Shown: positions 13,899-19,442 of the stretch, piece after piece | Layout: each line of letters begins with the position of its first letter | Numbering within the stretch: the stretch's first letter is position 1 | Assembly: GCA_900543755.1 (NCBI GenBank) | Contig: UQSP01000040.1 | Coordinates: 1 to 19,442, forward strand | Length of the DNA stretch: 19,442 nucleotides | Direction: 5' to 3' | DNA from: an uncultured Eubacteriales bacterium | GTDB taxonomy: Bacteria > Bacillota > Clostridia > Christensenellales > Pumilibacteraceae | Position numbers and translations under genes: made by a program | The notes under the pieces: generated by a model | The model's input: only the letters and a program-made list of their open reading frames with translations | What the model was told of the DNA's origin: nothing | The model's database searches: none

Positions 13899-14645
13899 AT
13901 GATTTCCGTAAAAAGCGAAGCCGACCTTGTAAAAATGCGCGTTGCGTGCAAAATTACGGGCGATACGCTTAAGATGATAGAAAAATACGTGCAACCGGGC
14001 GTTACCACAAAAGAACTTGACACGATTATCGAAGACTTTATACGCAAAAGCGGCGGCACACCCAATTTCAAACATCTTTACGGTTTTCCCGCATCGGCTT
14101 GCATTTCGATAGACGACGTCGTGGTTCACGGTATTCCTTCGGATCGGCAGCTTCGCGAGGGTGAAATAGTCAGCATCGACGTGGGTGCCGCTTACGGCGG
14201 TTTCAACGGCGACGCGGCAAGGACGTTTGCGGTAGGTAAAATCTCCGACGAAAAGCAAAGACTTATAGACGTCACGCGCGAAAGTTTCTTCGAGGGAATC
14301 AAACACGCGCGAGCGGGAAGAAGACTGGGCGACTTGTCCCACGCCATACAGGCTTATGTGGAGCAAAACGGTTTCTCCGTGGTAAGGGCAATGTCCGGTC
14401 ACGGCATCGGCAGACGCGTCCACGAGGACCCGAATATTCCCAACTTCGGTGCGGCAGGCATGGGAGTGATGCTGAAAAGCGGCTATACTCTGGCGGTTGA
14501 GCCTATGGTAAACATGGGTACATTCAAAGTTTACATTGACGGCGGCGACGGCTGGACGTGCAGGACGAGCGACGGAAAGCCAAGCGCGCATTACGAAAAT
14601 ACCGTTTTGGTCACCAACGGCGATCCAGAAATATTAACCCTATAA
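13899..14645 (+). CDS. map: Methionine aminopeptidase, type I
   Basis: Removes the initiator methionine from new proteins. 248 residues, the short bacterial form without an N-terminal extension. The five metal ligands are visible: D94, D105, H168, E201 and E233; H77 and H175 match the substrate-binding and catalytic histidines. Context motifs are S-I-D-V-G-A, G-H-G-I-G-R-R-V-H-E, and A-V-E-P-M. It begins one base after the adk stop; GGAGG (13879-13883) is rather far from the ATG (15 bases), so reinitiation coupled to adk is likely. Confidence 0.97.
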   Translation: MISVKSEADLVKMRVACKITGDTLKMIEKYVQPGVTTKELDTIIEDFIRKSGGTPNFKHLYGFPASACISIDDVVVHGIPSDRQLREGEIVSIDVGAAYGGFNGDAARTFAVGKISDEKQRLIDVTRESFFEGIKHARAGRRLGDLSHAIQAYVEQNGFSVVRAMSGHGIGRRVHEDPNIPNFGAAGMGVMLKSGYTLAVEPMVNMGTFKVYIDGGDGWTCRTSDGKPSAHYENTVLVTNGDPEILTL

Positions 14646-14651
14646 AAATAG

Positions 14652-14681
14652 TTTACAAATCCGCATGAGTTATGTTATAAT
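14652..14681 (+). promoter_or_regulatory. Internal promoter between map and the KOW gene
   Basis: TTTACA (14652-14657), an 18-bp spacer, and TATAAT (14676-14681) preceded by TGT, an extended -10. The start should be near 14688, 28 bases ahead of the TTG start of the KOW gene. It would give extra transcription of the KOW gene, infA, rpmJ and the alpha cluster independent of the S10 promoter. Confidence 0.75.
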
Positions 14682-14715
14682 AATAATTGCGGTTCAAAAG
14701 GTAAGGATTAAATTT

Positions 14716-14940
14716 TTGAAAGAAGGTTGTGTAGTAAAAAGTCTGAAAGGACACGATACCGGCAGGATTTACACGGTAATTGCCGTAATTGGCGACAGTT
14801 TCGTGCTTGTCGCGGACGGAAAATACAGAAAACTCGACAACCCTAAGCAAAAACGCATCAAGCATCTGGAGATCGTGAGAGAGGTCGCTCTTCCGACAAG
14901 CCTTACCGACAGCGCTCTCAGAAAAATGTGTAAATTATAA
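14716..14940 (+). CDS. KOW-domain RNA-binding protein (L14e-like), TTG start
   Basis: A 74-residue protein of the KOW/L14e-like group (COG2163 type) that Clostridia often keep between map and infA; its exact role is not established. It reads G-C-V-V-K-S-L-K-G-H-D-T-G-R-I-Y-T-V, the KOW motif, then D-G-K-Y-R-K-L-D-N-P-K-Q-K-R-I-K-H-L, the usual second half. The start is taken as TTG at 14716: AAGGA (14703-14707) is eight bases upstream and family members begin M-K-x-G-x-V-V. An ATG at 14665 in the same frame lies upstream of the -10 box of the internal promoter and would add a hydrophobic stretch foreign to the family. Expected to bind rRNA or ribosomes. Confidence 0.85.
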   Translation: MKEGCVVKSLKGHDTGRIYTVIAVIGDSFVLVADGKYRKLDNPKQKRIKHLEIVREVALPTSLTDSALRKMCKL

Positions 14941-14954
14941 TTTTTGGAGGATGT

Positions 14955-15176
14955 ATGCCGAAAGACGATAATATCGAAGCCGAAGGAACCGTGGTAGAGT
15001 GCCTGCGCAATGCCATGTTTAAGGTAAAACTGTCCAACGGACATATTGTTACCTGCACGATTTCGGGCAAAATCAGAATGCACTATATCAAGATTCTCGA
15101 GGGTGATACCGTAAAGCTTGAAATGTCGCCTTACGATATCACGAAAGGCAGAATCACCTACAGAAACAAAAATTAA
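14955..15176 (+). CDS. infA: Translation initiation factor IF-1
   Basis: OB-fold factor that occupies the 30S A site during initiation with IF-2 and IF-3. 73 residues, one more than typical. It reads I-E-A-E-G-T-V-V-E-C-L-R-N-A-M-F-K-V-K-L, G-H-I-V-T-C-T-I-S-G-K-I-R, G-D-T-V-K-L-E-M-S-P-Y-D and K-G-R-I-T-Y-R, matching the family throughout. GGAGG lies six bases before the ATG. Confidence 0.97.
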   Translation: MPKDDNIEAEGTVVECLRNAMFKVKLSNGHIVTCTISGKIRMHYIKILEGDTVKLEMSPYDITKGRITYRNKN

Positions 15177-15187
15177 AGGAGTTTATC

Positions 15188-15304
15188 ATGAAAGTAAGAT
15201 CTTCGGTTAAGCCCATGTGCGATAAATGCAAAGTCATCAAACGCCACGGCAAGGTTATGGTCATTTGCTCCAAGTACGCAAACCATAAACAAAGACAAGG
15301 TTAA
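15188..15304 (+). CDS. rpmJ: 50S ribosomal protein L36, zinc form
   Basis: The smallest 50S protein, acting late in assembly at the base of the L7/L12 stalk region. 38 residues: M-K-V-R-S-S-V-K-P-M-C-D-K-C-K and so on, ending K-Q-R-Q-G. Zinc ligands are C11, C14, C27 and H33, so this is the C+ form that can also serve as a zinc reserve. AAGGAG precedes the ATG by eight bases. Confidence 0.97.
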   Translation: MKVRSSVKPMCDKCKVIKRHGKVMVICSKYANHKQRQG

Positions 15305-15615
15305 TAACAACATAAGTCCTTTAGCCCAAACGGTAAGTTCCGTTCGGGCTGTCGGGCTTTACGGACAACGCCGCAATCGCAGGGGTGAAGATACGCTGCG
15401 GACGGCGGCTTGCTTATGTCCTTTAATGCGCCGCGTTAACAAACTTATCGTTCAGGTAAGACACTAAGGCGCAGCGGTTTTAAGGACAGAACAGCGATAA
15501 TAAAAGCAGAAAACTCATGCGTGCCGCGCTTGCGTTAACATTCCATAACGTAGGAGGGCAAGGCACGTTAAAAATATTCATATTTTCTAATTATTTTACA
15601 AGGAGTCAGAAAAAA
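15305..15615 (+). promoter_or_regulatory. ~310-nt folded non-coding stretch between rpmJ and rpsM, candidate leader of the alpha cluster
   Basis: The gap is far larger than any other in the operon and is rich in helices. Hairpin A: 15323-15333 with 15340-15350 (11 positions, one mismatch). Domain B: GTCCTT/AAGGAC (15418-15423 with 15482-15487), TGCGCC/GGCGCA (15427-15432 with 15468-15473) and CTTATC/GGTAAG (15444-15449 with 15455-15460) stack into one arm. Domain C: CGTGCC/GGCACG (15520-15525 with 15562-15567), TTG/CAA and CGTTA/TAACG (15533-15537 with 15546-15550). GTCCTTTA occurs twice (15316, 15418), allowing alternative folds. The last ~45 nt are AT-rich, leading to AGGAG at 15601. S4 is encoded downstream and controls the alpha operon of Escherichia coli from its leader, so an S4-responsive element is one hypothesis. 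No clear promoter or U-tailed terminator seen. Confidence 0.55.
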
Positions 15616-15987
15616 GTGGCAAGAATTGCTGGTATCGATTTGCCGAGAGAAAAGCGCGTTGAAATCGGGCTTACTTACATTTACGGCATTGGCCGTCCCT
15701 TGGCAAACAAGATTTTGAAGGAAACCGGTGTCAGCCCCGACGTGCGCGTTAAAGACCTTACCGAGGAACAGGAAAACGCACTCAGAAGCTACATCGAGAA
15801 AAACGTCGTCGTCGAGGGTGACCTCCACCGTGAAGTCGCGCTCAGCATTAAGCGCCTTATGGAAATCGGCTGCTACCGCGGCGTAAGACATCGTAAGGGT
15901 CTGCCTGTGCGCGGTCAAAGCACCAAACAGAACGCACGTACTCGTAAGGGTCCCAAACGCACCGTGGGTCGCGCTAAGAAGAAGTAG
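15616..15987 (+). CDS. rpsM: 30S ribosomal protein S13, GTG start
   Basis: Head protein that bridges to L5 and touches the P-site tRNA through its basic tail. 123 residues from the GTG at 15616, giving (M)-A-R-I-A-G-I-D-L-P-R-E-K-R, the canonical start; AGGAG at 15601-15605 is ten bases upstream. The frame is open back to an ATG at 15517, but those 33 codons lie in the folded non-coding stretch and have no counterpart in the family. The helix-two-turn-helix region and the tail R-T-R-K-G-P-K-R-T-V-G-R-A-K-K-K are intact. Confidence 0.96.
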   Translation: MARIAGIDLPREKRVEIGLTYIYGIGRPLANKILKETGVSPDVRVKDLTEEQENALRSYIEKNVVVEGDLHREVALSIKRLMEIGCYRGVRHRKGLPVRGQSTKQNARTRKGPKRTVGRAKKK

Positions 15988-16001
15988 TAGGAGATAGTAC
16001 A

Positions 16002-16388
16002 ATGGCAGTTAAAAAGACTACTAAAAAAAGAGTAACCAAAAACATCGACAAGGGACAGGTTCATATCCACGCGTCGTTCAACAATACGCTTATTACCTTC
16101 ACCGACGAGCAGGGTAACGCCATTTCCGCTTGCAGCGCGGGCGCACTCGGGTTCAGAGGCTCCAGAAAGAGCACGCCGTTTGCCGCACAGCAGGCTTGCG
16201 AGAAGGCAGCCGTCGCAGCTAAGGAGCACGGTATCCGCAGCGTAGAGGTTTTTGTCAAAGGCCCGGGTTCGGGACGCGAGTCCACGATAAGAGCGCTTGA
16301 AACCGTAGGTATCGCCGTAACGGCCATTACGGACGTTTCGCCCATTCCTCACAACGGTTGCAGACCGCCCAAACGCAGAAGAGTATAA
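16002..16388 (+). CDS. rpsK: 30S ribosomal protein S11
   Basis: Platform protein contacting the mRNA exit path and S7. 128 residues, normal. It reads V-H-I-H-A-S-F-N-N-T-L-I-T-F-T-D, G-A-L-G-F-R-G-S-R-K-S-T-P-F-A-A-Q, K-G-P-G-S-G-R-E-S and ends P-H-N-G-C-R-P-P-K-R-R-R-V, the invariant C-terminus. AGGAGA precedes the ATG. Confidence 0.97.
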   Translation: MAVKKTTKKRVTKNIDKGQVHIHASFNNTLITFTDEQGNAISACSAGALGFRGSRKSTPFAAQQACEKAAVAAKEHGIRSVEVFVKGPGSGRESTIRALETVGIAVTAITDVSPIPHNGCRPPKRRRV

Positions 16389-16401
16389 GGAGATAACATA
16401 A

Positions 16402-17022
16402 ATGGCTAAATATACAAACGCAGATTGCAAGCTTTGCAGACGCGAAGGCGCAAAGCTGTTTTTGAAGGGAGAGCGTTGCACAACTAAAAAGTGCGCTATG
16501 GAAAAGCGCCCCGTTGCCCCCGGTATGCACGGCGTCGTAAGAAAAAAGGCGTCCGAGTACAATATTCAGTTGCGTGAAAAACAGAAAGTAAAACGCGCTT
16601 ACGGTTTGCTGGAAAAGCAGTTCCGTGAGTACTATGAAGAGGCTGAGCGTATGCGCGGCGTCACTGGCGAGAATATGCTTGCCCTTATCGAAAAGCGTCT
16701 TGACAACGTTGTTTACCGTATGGGAATAGGTTCCAGCCGTGCCGAAAGCCGTCAGATCGTCAATCACGGTCACATCACCGTAAACGGAAAGTGCGTTGAT
16801 ATACCCAGTTATCAGGTTAAACCCGGCGACGTTATCGCCGTGAAGGAGAACAAGAAAGATAACGCGTTGTTTAAGGAGCTTCGCGGCGCTAAAATCGTTA
16901 TGCCCAAGTGGGTGGAATTCGATACCGAGGCGCTTACGGGCAAGATTATAGATAACCCCAAACGTGAGGATATCGACCTTAACATCAACGAACAGCTTAT
17001 CATCGAGTTGTATTCGAAGTAA
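16402..17022 (+). CDS. rpsD: 30S ribosomal protein S4, zinc-binding form
   Basis: Nucleates 30S assembly, helps unwind mRNA at the entry pore and, in Escherichia coli, represses the alpha operon. 206 residues. N-terminal zinc site with C9, C12, C26 and C31, unlike the zinc-free Escherichia coli protein. The S4 RNA-binding domain shows R-L-D-N-V-V-Y-R-M-G, S-S-R-A-E-S-R-Q-I-V-N-H-G-H and V-N-G-K-C-V-D-I-P-S-Y. Its place between rpsK and rpoA differs from Bacillus subtilis, where rpsD is a separate unit, and favours control from a leader in this cluster. Confidence 0.97.
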   Translation: MAKYTNADCKLCRREGAKLFLKGERCTTKKCAMEKRPVAPGMHGVVRKKASEYNIQLREKQKVKRAYGLLEKQFREYYEEAERMRGVTGENMLALIEKRLDNVVYRMGIGSSRAESRQIVNHGHITVNGKCVDIPSYQVKPGDVIAVKENKKDNALFKELRGAKIVMPKWVEFDTEALTGKIIDNPKREDIDLNINEQLIIELYSK

Positions 17023-17067
17023 TTAAGTTTGCCTTCAGGTAAAAAAGTCAAGGAGATTATATTAAAT

Positions 17068-18021
17068 ATGATGGAAATCGAAACGCCAAGAATCACACTG
17101 GAGGAAAGCGCGGATAACAGAACCGGCAAATTCATTGTCGAGCCTCTCGAGCGCGGATACGGAATAACGCTCGGAAACGCATTAAGAAGAGTTCTTTTAT
17201 CGGCCCTTCCCGGCACGGCTGTGGTCGGCATCAATATCGAGGGCATCTCTCACGAATTCTCCACAATACCGGGCGTAAAAGAGGACGTAGCTGAAATAAT
17301 ACTCAACCTCAAGGGTCTTAACCTTAAGGCGGAGTATTCCGACAAATCGCTTAAAAAGACGCTCAAGATCGAGAGAAAGACTCCGGGCATCGTCACCGCC
17401 GCAGATATCGAGCGTGACCCCGAAATCACAATCCTTAATCCCGATATGTATATATGCACGCTTGACGAAGGCGGTGTACTCAATATGGAGATGACCGTCG
17501 CATGCGGAAGAGGTTACGTCGTTGCCGCAAACAACAAGGATTCGTCCAAGCCCATAGGTTATATACCTATCGATTCGATCTTTACGCCGGTAAAGGCGGC
17601 AAGCTACAGCGTCGAGTCTACTCGTGTGGGACAAAGCATCGACTACGATAAGCTTATCCTCGAGGTTAAGACCGACGGCTCGCTGTCCGCAAAAGAGGTT
17701 GTCAGCCTTGCGGCGAAAGCCATTTGCGAACATATCAGGCTTTTCGTCGACCTCAGCGATACTTTCAGCGGCACCACCATTCTTGTCAGCAACGAGGGCG
17801 ACAAACATACCAAAATTTTGGAAATGAGTATCGAGGAAATGGATCTTTCCGTCCGCAGCTACAATTGTCTTAAGCGTGCGGGAATCCATACCGTCGAAGA
17901 TTTAACAAAAAAGAGCGAAGACGATATGCTTAAAGTCAGAAACCTGGGCAGAAAATCGCTTGACGAGGTTATCGCCAAGCTTAAGAGCTACGGGCTGGAC
18001 TTAAAGAGCAACGAAGATTAG
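17068..18021 (+). CDS. rpoA: DNA-directed RNA polymerase subunit alpha
   Basis: Dimerises to start RNA polymerase assembly; its C-terminal domain binds UP elements and activators. 317 residues from the ATG at 17068, with AAGGAG at 17050-17055; a TTG at 17029 in frame is rejected because it precedes that site. The N-terminal domain (about 1-230) shows F-I-V-E-P-L-E-R-G-Y-G-I-T-L-G-N-A-L-R-R-V-L-L-S and R-V-G-Q-S-I-D-Y-D-K-L. The C-terminal domain reads S-V-R-S-Y-N-C-L-K-R-A-G-I-H-T-V and K-V-R-N-L-G-R-K-S-L-D-E, carrying the Arg that contacts the DNA minor groove. The A-tract repeats upstream of the S10 promoter could be a target. Confidence 0.97.
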   Translation: MMEIETPRITLEESADNRTGKFIVEPLERGYGITLGNALRRVLLSALPGTAVVGINIEGISHEFSTIPGVKEDVAEIILNLKGLNLKAEYSDKSLKKTLKIERKTPGIVTAADIERDPEITILNPDMYICTLDEGGVLNMEMTVACGRGYVVAANNKDSSKPIGYIPIDSIFTPVKAASYSVESTRVGQSIDYDKLILEVKTDGSLSAKEVVSLAAKAICEHIRLFVDLSDTFSGTTILVSNEGDKHTKILEMSIEEMDLSVRSYNCLKRAGIHTVEDLTKKSEDDMLKVRNLGRKSLDEVIAKLKSYGLDLKSNED

Positions 18022-18030
18022 GAGGACATT

Positions 18031-18543
18031 ATGGCATTACAGAGAAAATTAGGCAGACCGACCGACCAGAGAGAGGCTCTGCTGAGAAATCAGGTATCGG
18101 AGCTTTTATGGAACGGTAAGATCGAGACTACCTATGCCAGAGCTAAGGAAGTTTCCAAACTCGCCGAAAAGCTCCTCACCATTGCAATCAACACTTATAC
18201 GGATACCGTAAAGAAGATCGAAACCCGTAAAAACGATAAGGGTCAGGATATTAAGGTGGAGCTTGTCAACGACGGAGCAAAGAAACTCGCCGCTCGCCGT
18301 AAAATCATGGCTAAAGTCAACGATCTTCAGGAGCAGAGAAAGGAAAAGGAGTCCAAGGCTAACTTTATCGCCAGGACCGAGAACATCCGTCATCCCCTCA
18401 TTGAAAAGATTTTCAACGAGTACGCTCCCAAATACGCTCAGCGCGGTAAGGAGAAGGGACAAAAGGGCGGTTACACCCGCGTCATTAAATTAGGCGCCCG
18501 CCGCGGAGATAGCGCCGAAGTCGCTGTTATCGAGTTGGTGTAA
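18031..18543 (+). CDS. rplQ: 50S ribosomal protein L17 with a large internal insertion
   Basis: 50S protein near the tunnel exit. 170 residues versus about 115-130 in most bacteria. The N-terminal part (K-L-G-R-P-T-D-Q-R-E-A-L-L-R-N, K-I-E-T-T-Y-A-R-A-K-E) and C-terminal part (G-G-Y-T-R-V-I-K-L-G-A-R-R-G-D) are canonical. The excess lies in the middle, about residues 55-120, a highly charged segment (K-K-I-E-T-R-K-N-D-K-G, then Q-E-Q-R-K-E-K-E-S-K-A). Enlarged L17 occurs elsewhere in Clostridia to my knowledge. AGGAGG precedes the start. Last gene of the operon. Confidence 0.96.
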   Translation: MALQRKLGRPTDQREALLRNQVSELLWNGKIETTYARAKEVSKLAEKLLTIAINTYTDTVKKIETRKNDKGQDIKVELVNDGAKKLAARRKIMAKVNDLQEQRKEKESKANFIARTENIRHPLIEKIFNEYAPKYAQRGKEKGQKGGYTRVIKLGARRGDSAEVAVIELV

Positions 18544-18596
18544 AGGGTACGATATGCCCTTTCAGGCATTTTGTGCGCATTAAAATTTAAAAGTTT

Positions 18597-18634
18597 AAGA
18601 CGCTTGACGTAATAAAACGGCAGGCGTCTTTTTT
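18597..18634 (+). terminator. Intrinsic terminator of the ribosomal superoperon
   Basis: AAGACGC (18597-18603) pairs with GCGTCTT (18624-18630) and is followed by a T-run to 18634. The 20-base loop is large but the tail is good. A smaller hairpin (ATGCC/GGCAT, about 18554-18570, followed by TTTTG) just after rplQ may assist. About 54 bp separate the rplQ stop from the main stem. Confidence 0.75.
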
Positions 18635-19099
18635 ATAGTTATCTGATGTAATCGCTTTTGCTTAAAATGCGATAATCTATTATATTGTCAAGCTTAGTTC
18701 GCACGGACAAATTCAAGTAACGGCAGATTTTATAATTGTTATTTATAGACTGCTAAAGCCGATTAAACTTAATAAATACAGTAAAAGCAAGCATAATTCG
18801 TTTAGTCATAATTACTTAAGCACTTCATTTGTATTTTATAAATCCAAAAATAATTATTATGCACAATTAGCATGGGCATTATCATCTAACCGCAACTCTT
18901 AAAACAGTTTTAAGCGAAAAGATATTCCATGCGCAACTTGCGCCGAATTTAATTATCGAGCTGAAAACACTAAAGCAAACTTTGTAAAGAATATCAACGT
19001 AAAAGCAATTGTTATGAACAAATTTCAGTCAAATATCCGAACGGAAGAGCATATTTAACATAAAGCACGGTGAATAAAAATTTATTATATGTACTTTTG
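18635..19099. other. AT-rich gene-free intergenic stretch
   Basis: About 465 bp clearly richer in A+T than the operon, with no credible coding frame, tRNA or array. It holds several small inverted repeats: a hairpin at 18649-18674 (ATCGC TTTT against AAAA T GCGAT), a perfect 17-bp palindrome at 18898-18914, and GCGCA/TGCGC at 18931-18943. The words TAAAAGCAA and ACTTAAGCA each appear twice. It separates two convergent genes. It may be decayed coding sequence or simply spacer. Confidence 0.6.
18898..18914. repeat. Perfect 17-bp palindrome
   Basis: CTTAAAAC-A-GTTTTAAG is a perfect inverted repeat around a single base, in gene-free DNA between convergent genes. It resembles a dimeric repressor operator in size, but no promoter is visible beside it and AT-rich palindromes arise by chance. 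Confidence 0.35.
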
Positions 19100-19394
19100 T
19101 CACTTAAGCATAAAATCCGCCCATTTATCTTCGGGATTTTTATATGCGTTTTTGCCGCTTAGCAGTGTTTCAATGTAATGCTTTTTCCGGTTTTCCACGT
19201 AAAGGCGGCAGTTTTCCTCTCCGTATTTTATGACGATTGAAGTAAGATCGTAGACAGGATAACCCATTGCATGTTTAACCGAATGCACCACAGCGCACGC
19301 TTGACCTACGGCATGAAACATTGCTTTGTCCGCTTTGTCGGTTACCGCTTTTGCCGCGGCATGGCAGTCAAGTATTTTTCGCTGTGCTTCCCTC
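19100..19394 (-). CDS. C-terminal part of an Imm5-like putative immunity protein, 5' truncated
   Basis: 97 genomic codons ending in TGA; the N-terminal part is missing because the molecule ends in adapter. The helix pattern C-H-A-A-A-K-A-V-T, then A-V-G-Q-A-C-A-V-V-H-S-V-K-H-A-M-G-Y-P-V-Y-D-L-T, matches my recollection of the Imm5-like family (C-H-A-A-A, A-x-G-Q-A-x-A-x-x-H-x-x-x-H-x-L-G-A-A-x-Y), thought to neutralise toxins of polymorphic or contact systems; many copies are stand-alone. No toxin is in view. The frame runs into the adapter and would add a false start M-G-S-E-M-C-I-R-D. Family call is moderately sure; activity is inference. Confidence 0.65.
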
Positions 19395-19442
19395 CTGTCT
19401 CTTATACACATCTCCGAGCCCACGAGACATGCGCAGATCTCG
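19395..19442 (-). other. Illumina Nextera i7-side adapter (artificial sequence)
   Basis: Bases 19395-19413 are the reverse-complement mosaic end, 19414-19428 the Nextera read-2 segment, 19429-19436 (ATGCGCAG) an i7 index, and 19437-19442 the start of P7. From memory the index matches Nextera XT v2 N722. Genomic sequence ends at 19394. Like the other end, exactly 48 bases of adapter remain. Confidence 0.98.

Noticed and set aside
15323..15350. Terminator after rpmJ
   Set aside because: A good stem, but it is followed by GTCGGGCTTTAC rather than a U-run, so termination is not supported.
17029..17067. TTG start at 17029 for RpoA
   Set aside because: The ribosome binding site AAGGAG at 17050-17055 lies downstream of it, and homologues begin at the Met encoded at 17068.
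18649..18674. Second terminator or riboswitch downstream of the operon
   Set aside because: A nine-pair hairpin with one bulge exists, but it has no U-tail and no downstream gene on the same strand.

Overview
The window is a Bacillota (Firmicutes) chromosome fragment, most likely from an uncultured member of class Clostridia. The evidence is the S10-spc-alpha gene order with adk, map, a small KOW-domain gene, infA and rpmJ inside it, an alpha cluster that carries rpsD, the short zinc-type S14, zinc-ribbon forms of S4, L24 and L36, and strong GGAGG ribosome binding sites. Assignment below class is not possible from this sequence alone. Both ends are artificial: bases 1-48 and 19395-19442 are Illumina Nextera adapters with index sequences, so both terminal genes are cut off and the real sequence is 49-19394.

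Left flank (49-2134): the 3' part of an AraC-family regulator, an unrecognised 188-residue protein on the minus strand, and a divergently transcribed protein with two Myb/SANT-like DNA-binding repeats that ends at an intrinsic terminator. None of the usual str-operon genes (rpsL, rpsG, fusA, tuf) is present upstream.

Centre (2271-18634): one very long ribosomal protein superoperon. It starts at a perfect-consensus housekeeping promoter (TTGACA, 17 bp, TATAAT) and a folded leader of about 225 nt. It then encodes S10, L3, L4, L23, L2, S19, L22, S3, L16, L29, S17, L14, L24, L5, S14, S8, L6, L18, S5, L30, L15, SecY, adenylate kinase, methionine aminopeptidase, a KOW protein, IF-1, L36, S13, S11, S4, RNA polymerase alpha and L17, and ends at a terminator. 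Genes are packed with gaps of 0-25 bp, and rplD/rplW, rplP/rpmC and rplO/secY overlap. Three non-coding interruptions stand out: a strong hairpin between secY and adk, an internal promoter ahead of the KOW gene, and about 310 nt of folded RNA between rpmJ and rpsM. The products couple ribosome assembly with initiation (IF-1), N-terminal processing (Map), protein export (SecY), nucleotide balance (Adk) and transcription (RpoA).

Right flank (18635-19394): an AT-rich stretch of about 465 bp with no gene, then the 3' end of a convergent gene resembling the Imm5-like putative immunity family.

I found no CRISPR array, tRNA, rRNA, prophage or natural insertion sequence. Most of the window is ordinary core genome. 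The best candidates for something undescribed are the two RNA leaders (before rpsJ and before rpsM), the secY-adk hairpin, and a histone-H1-like lysine/alanine tail of about 84 residues on L24.
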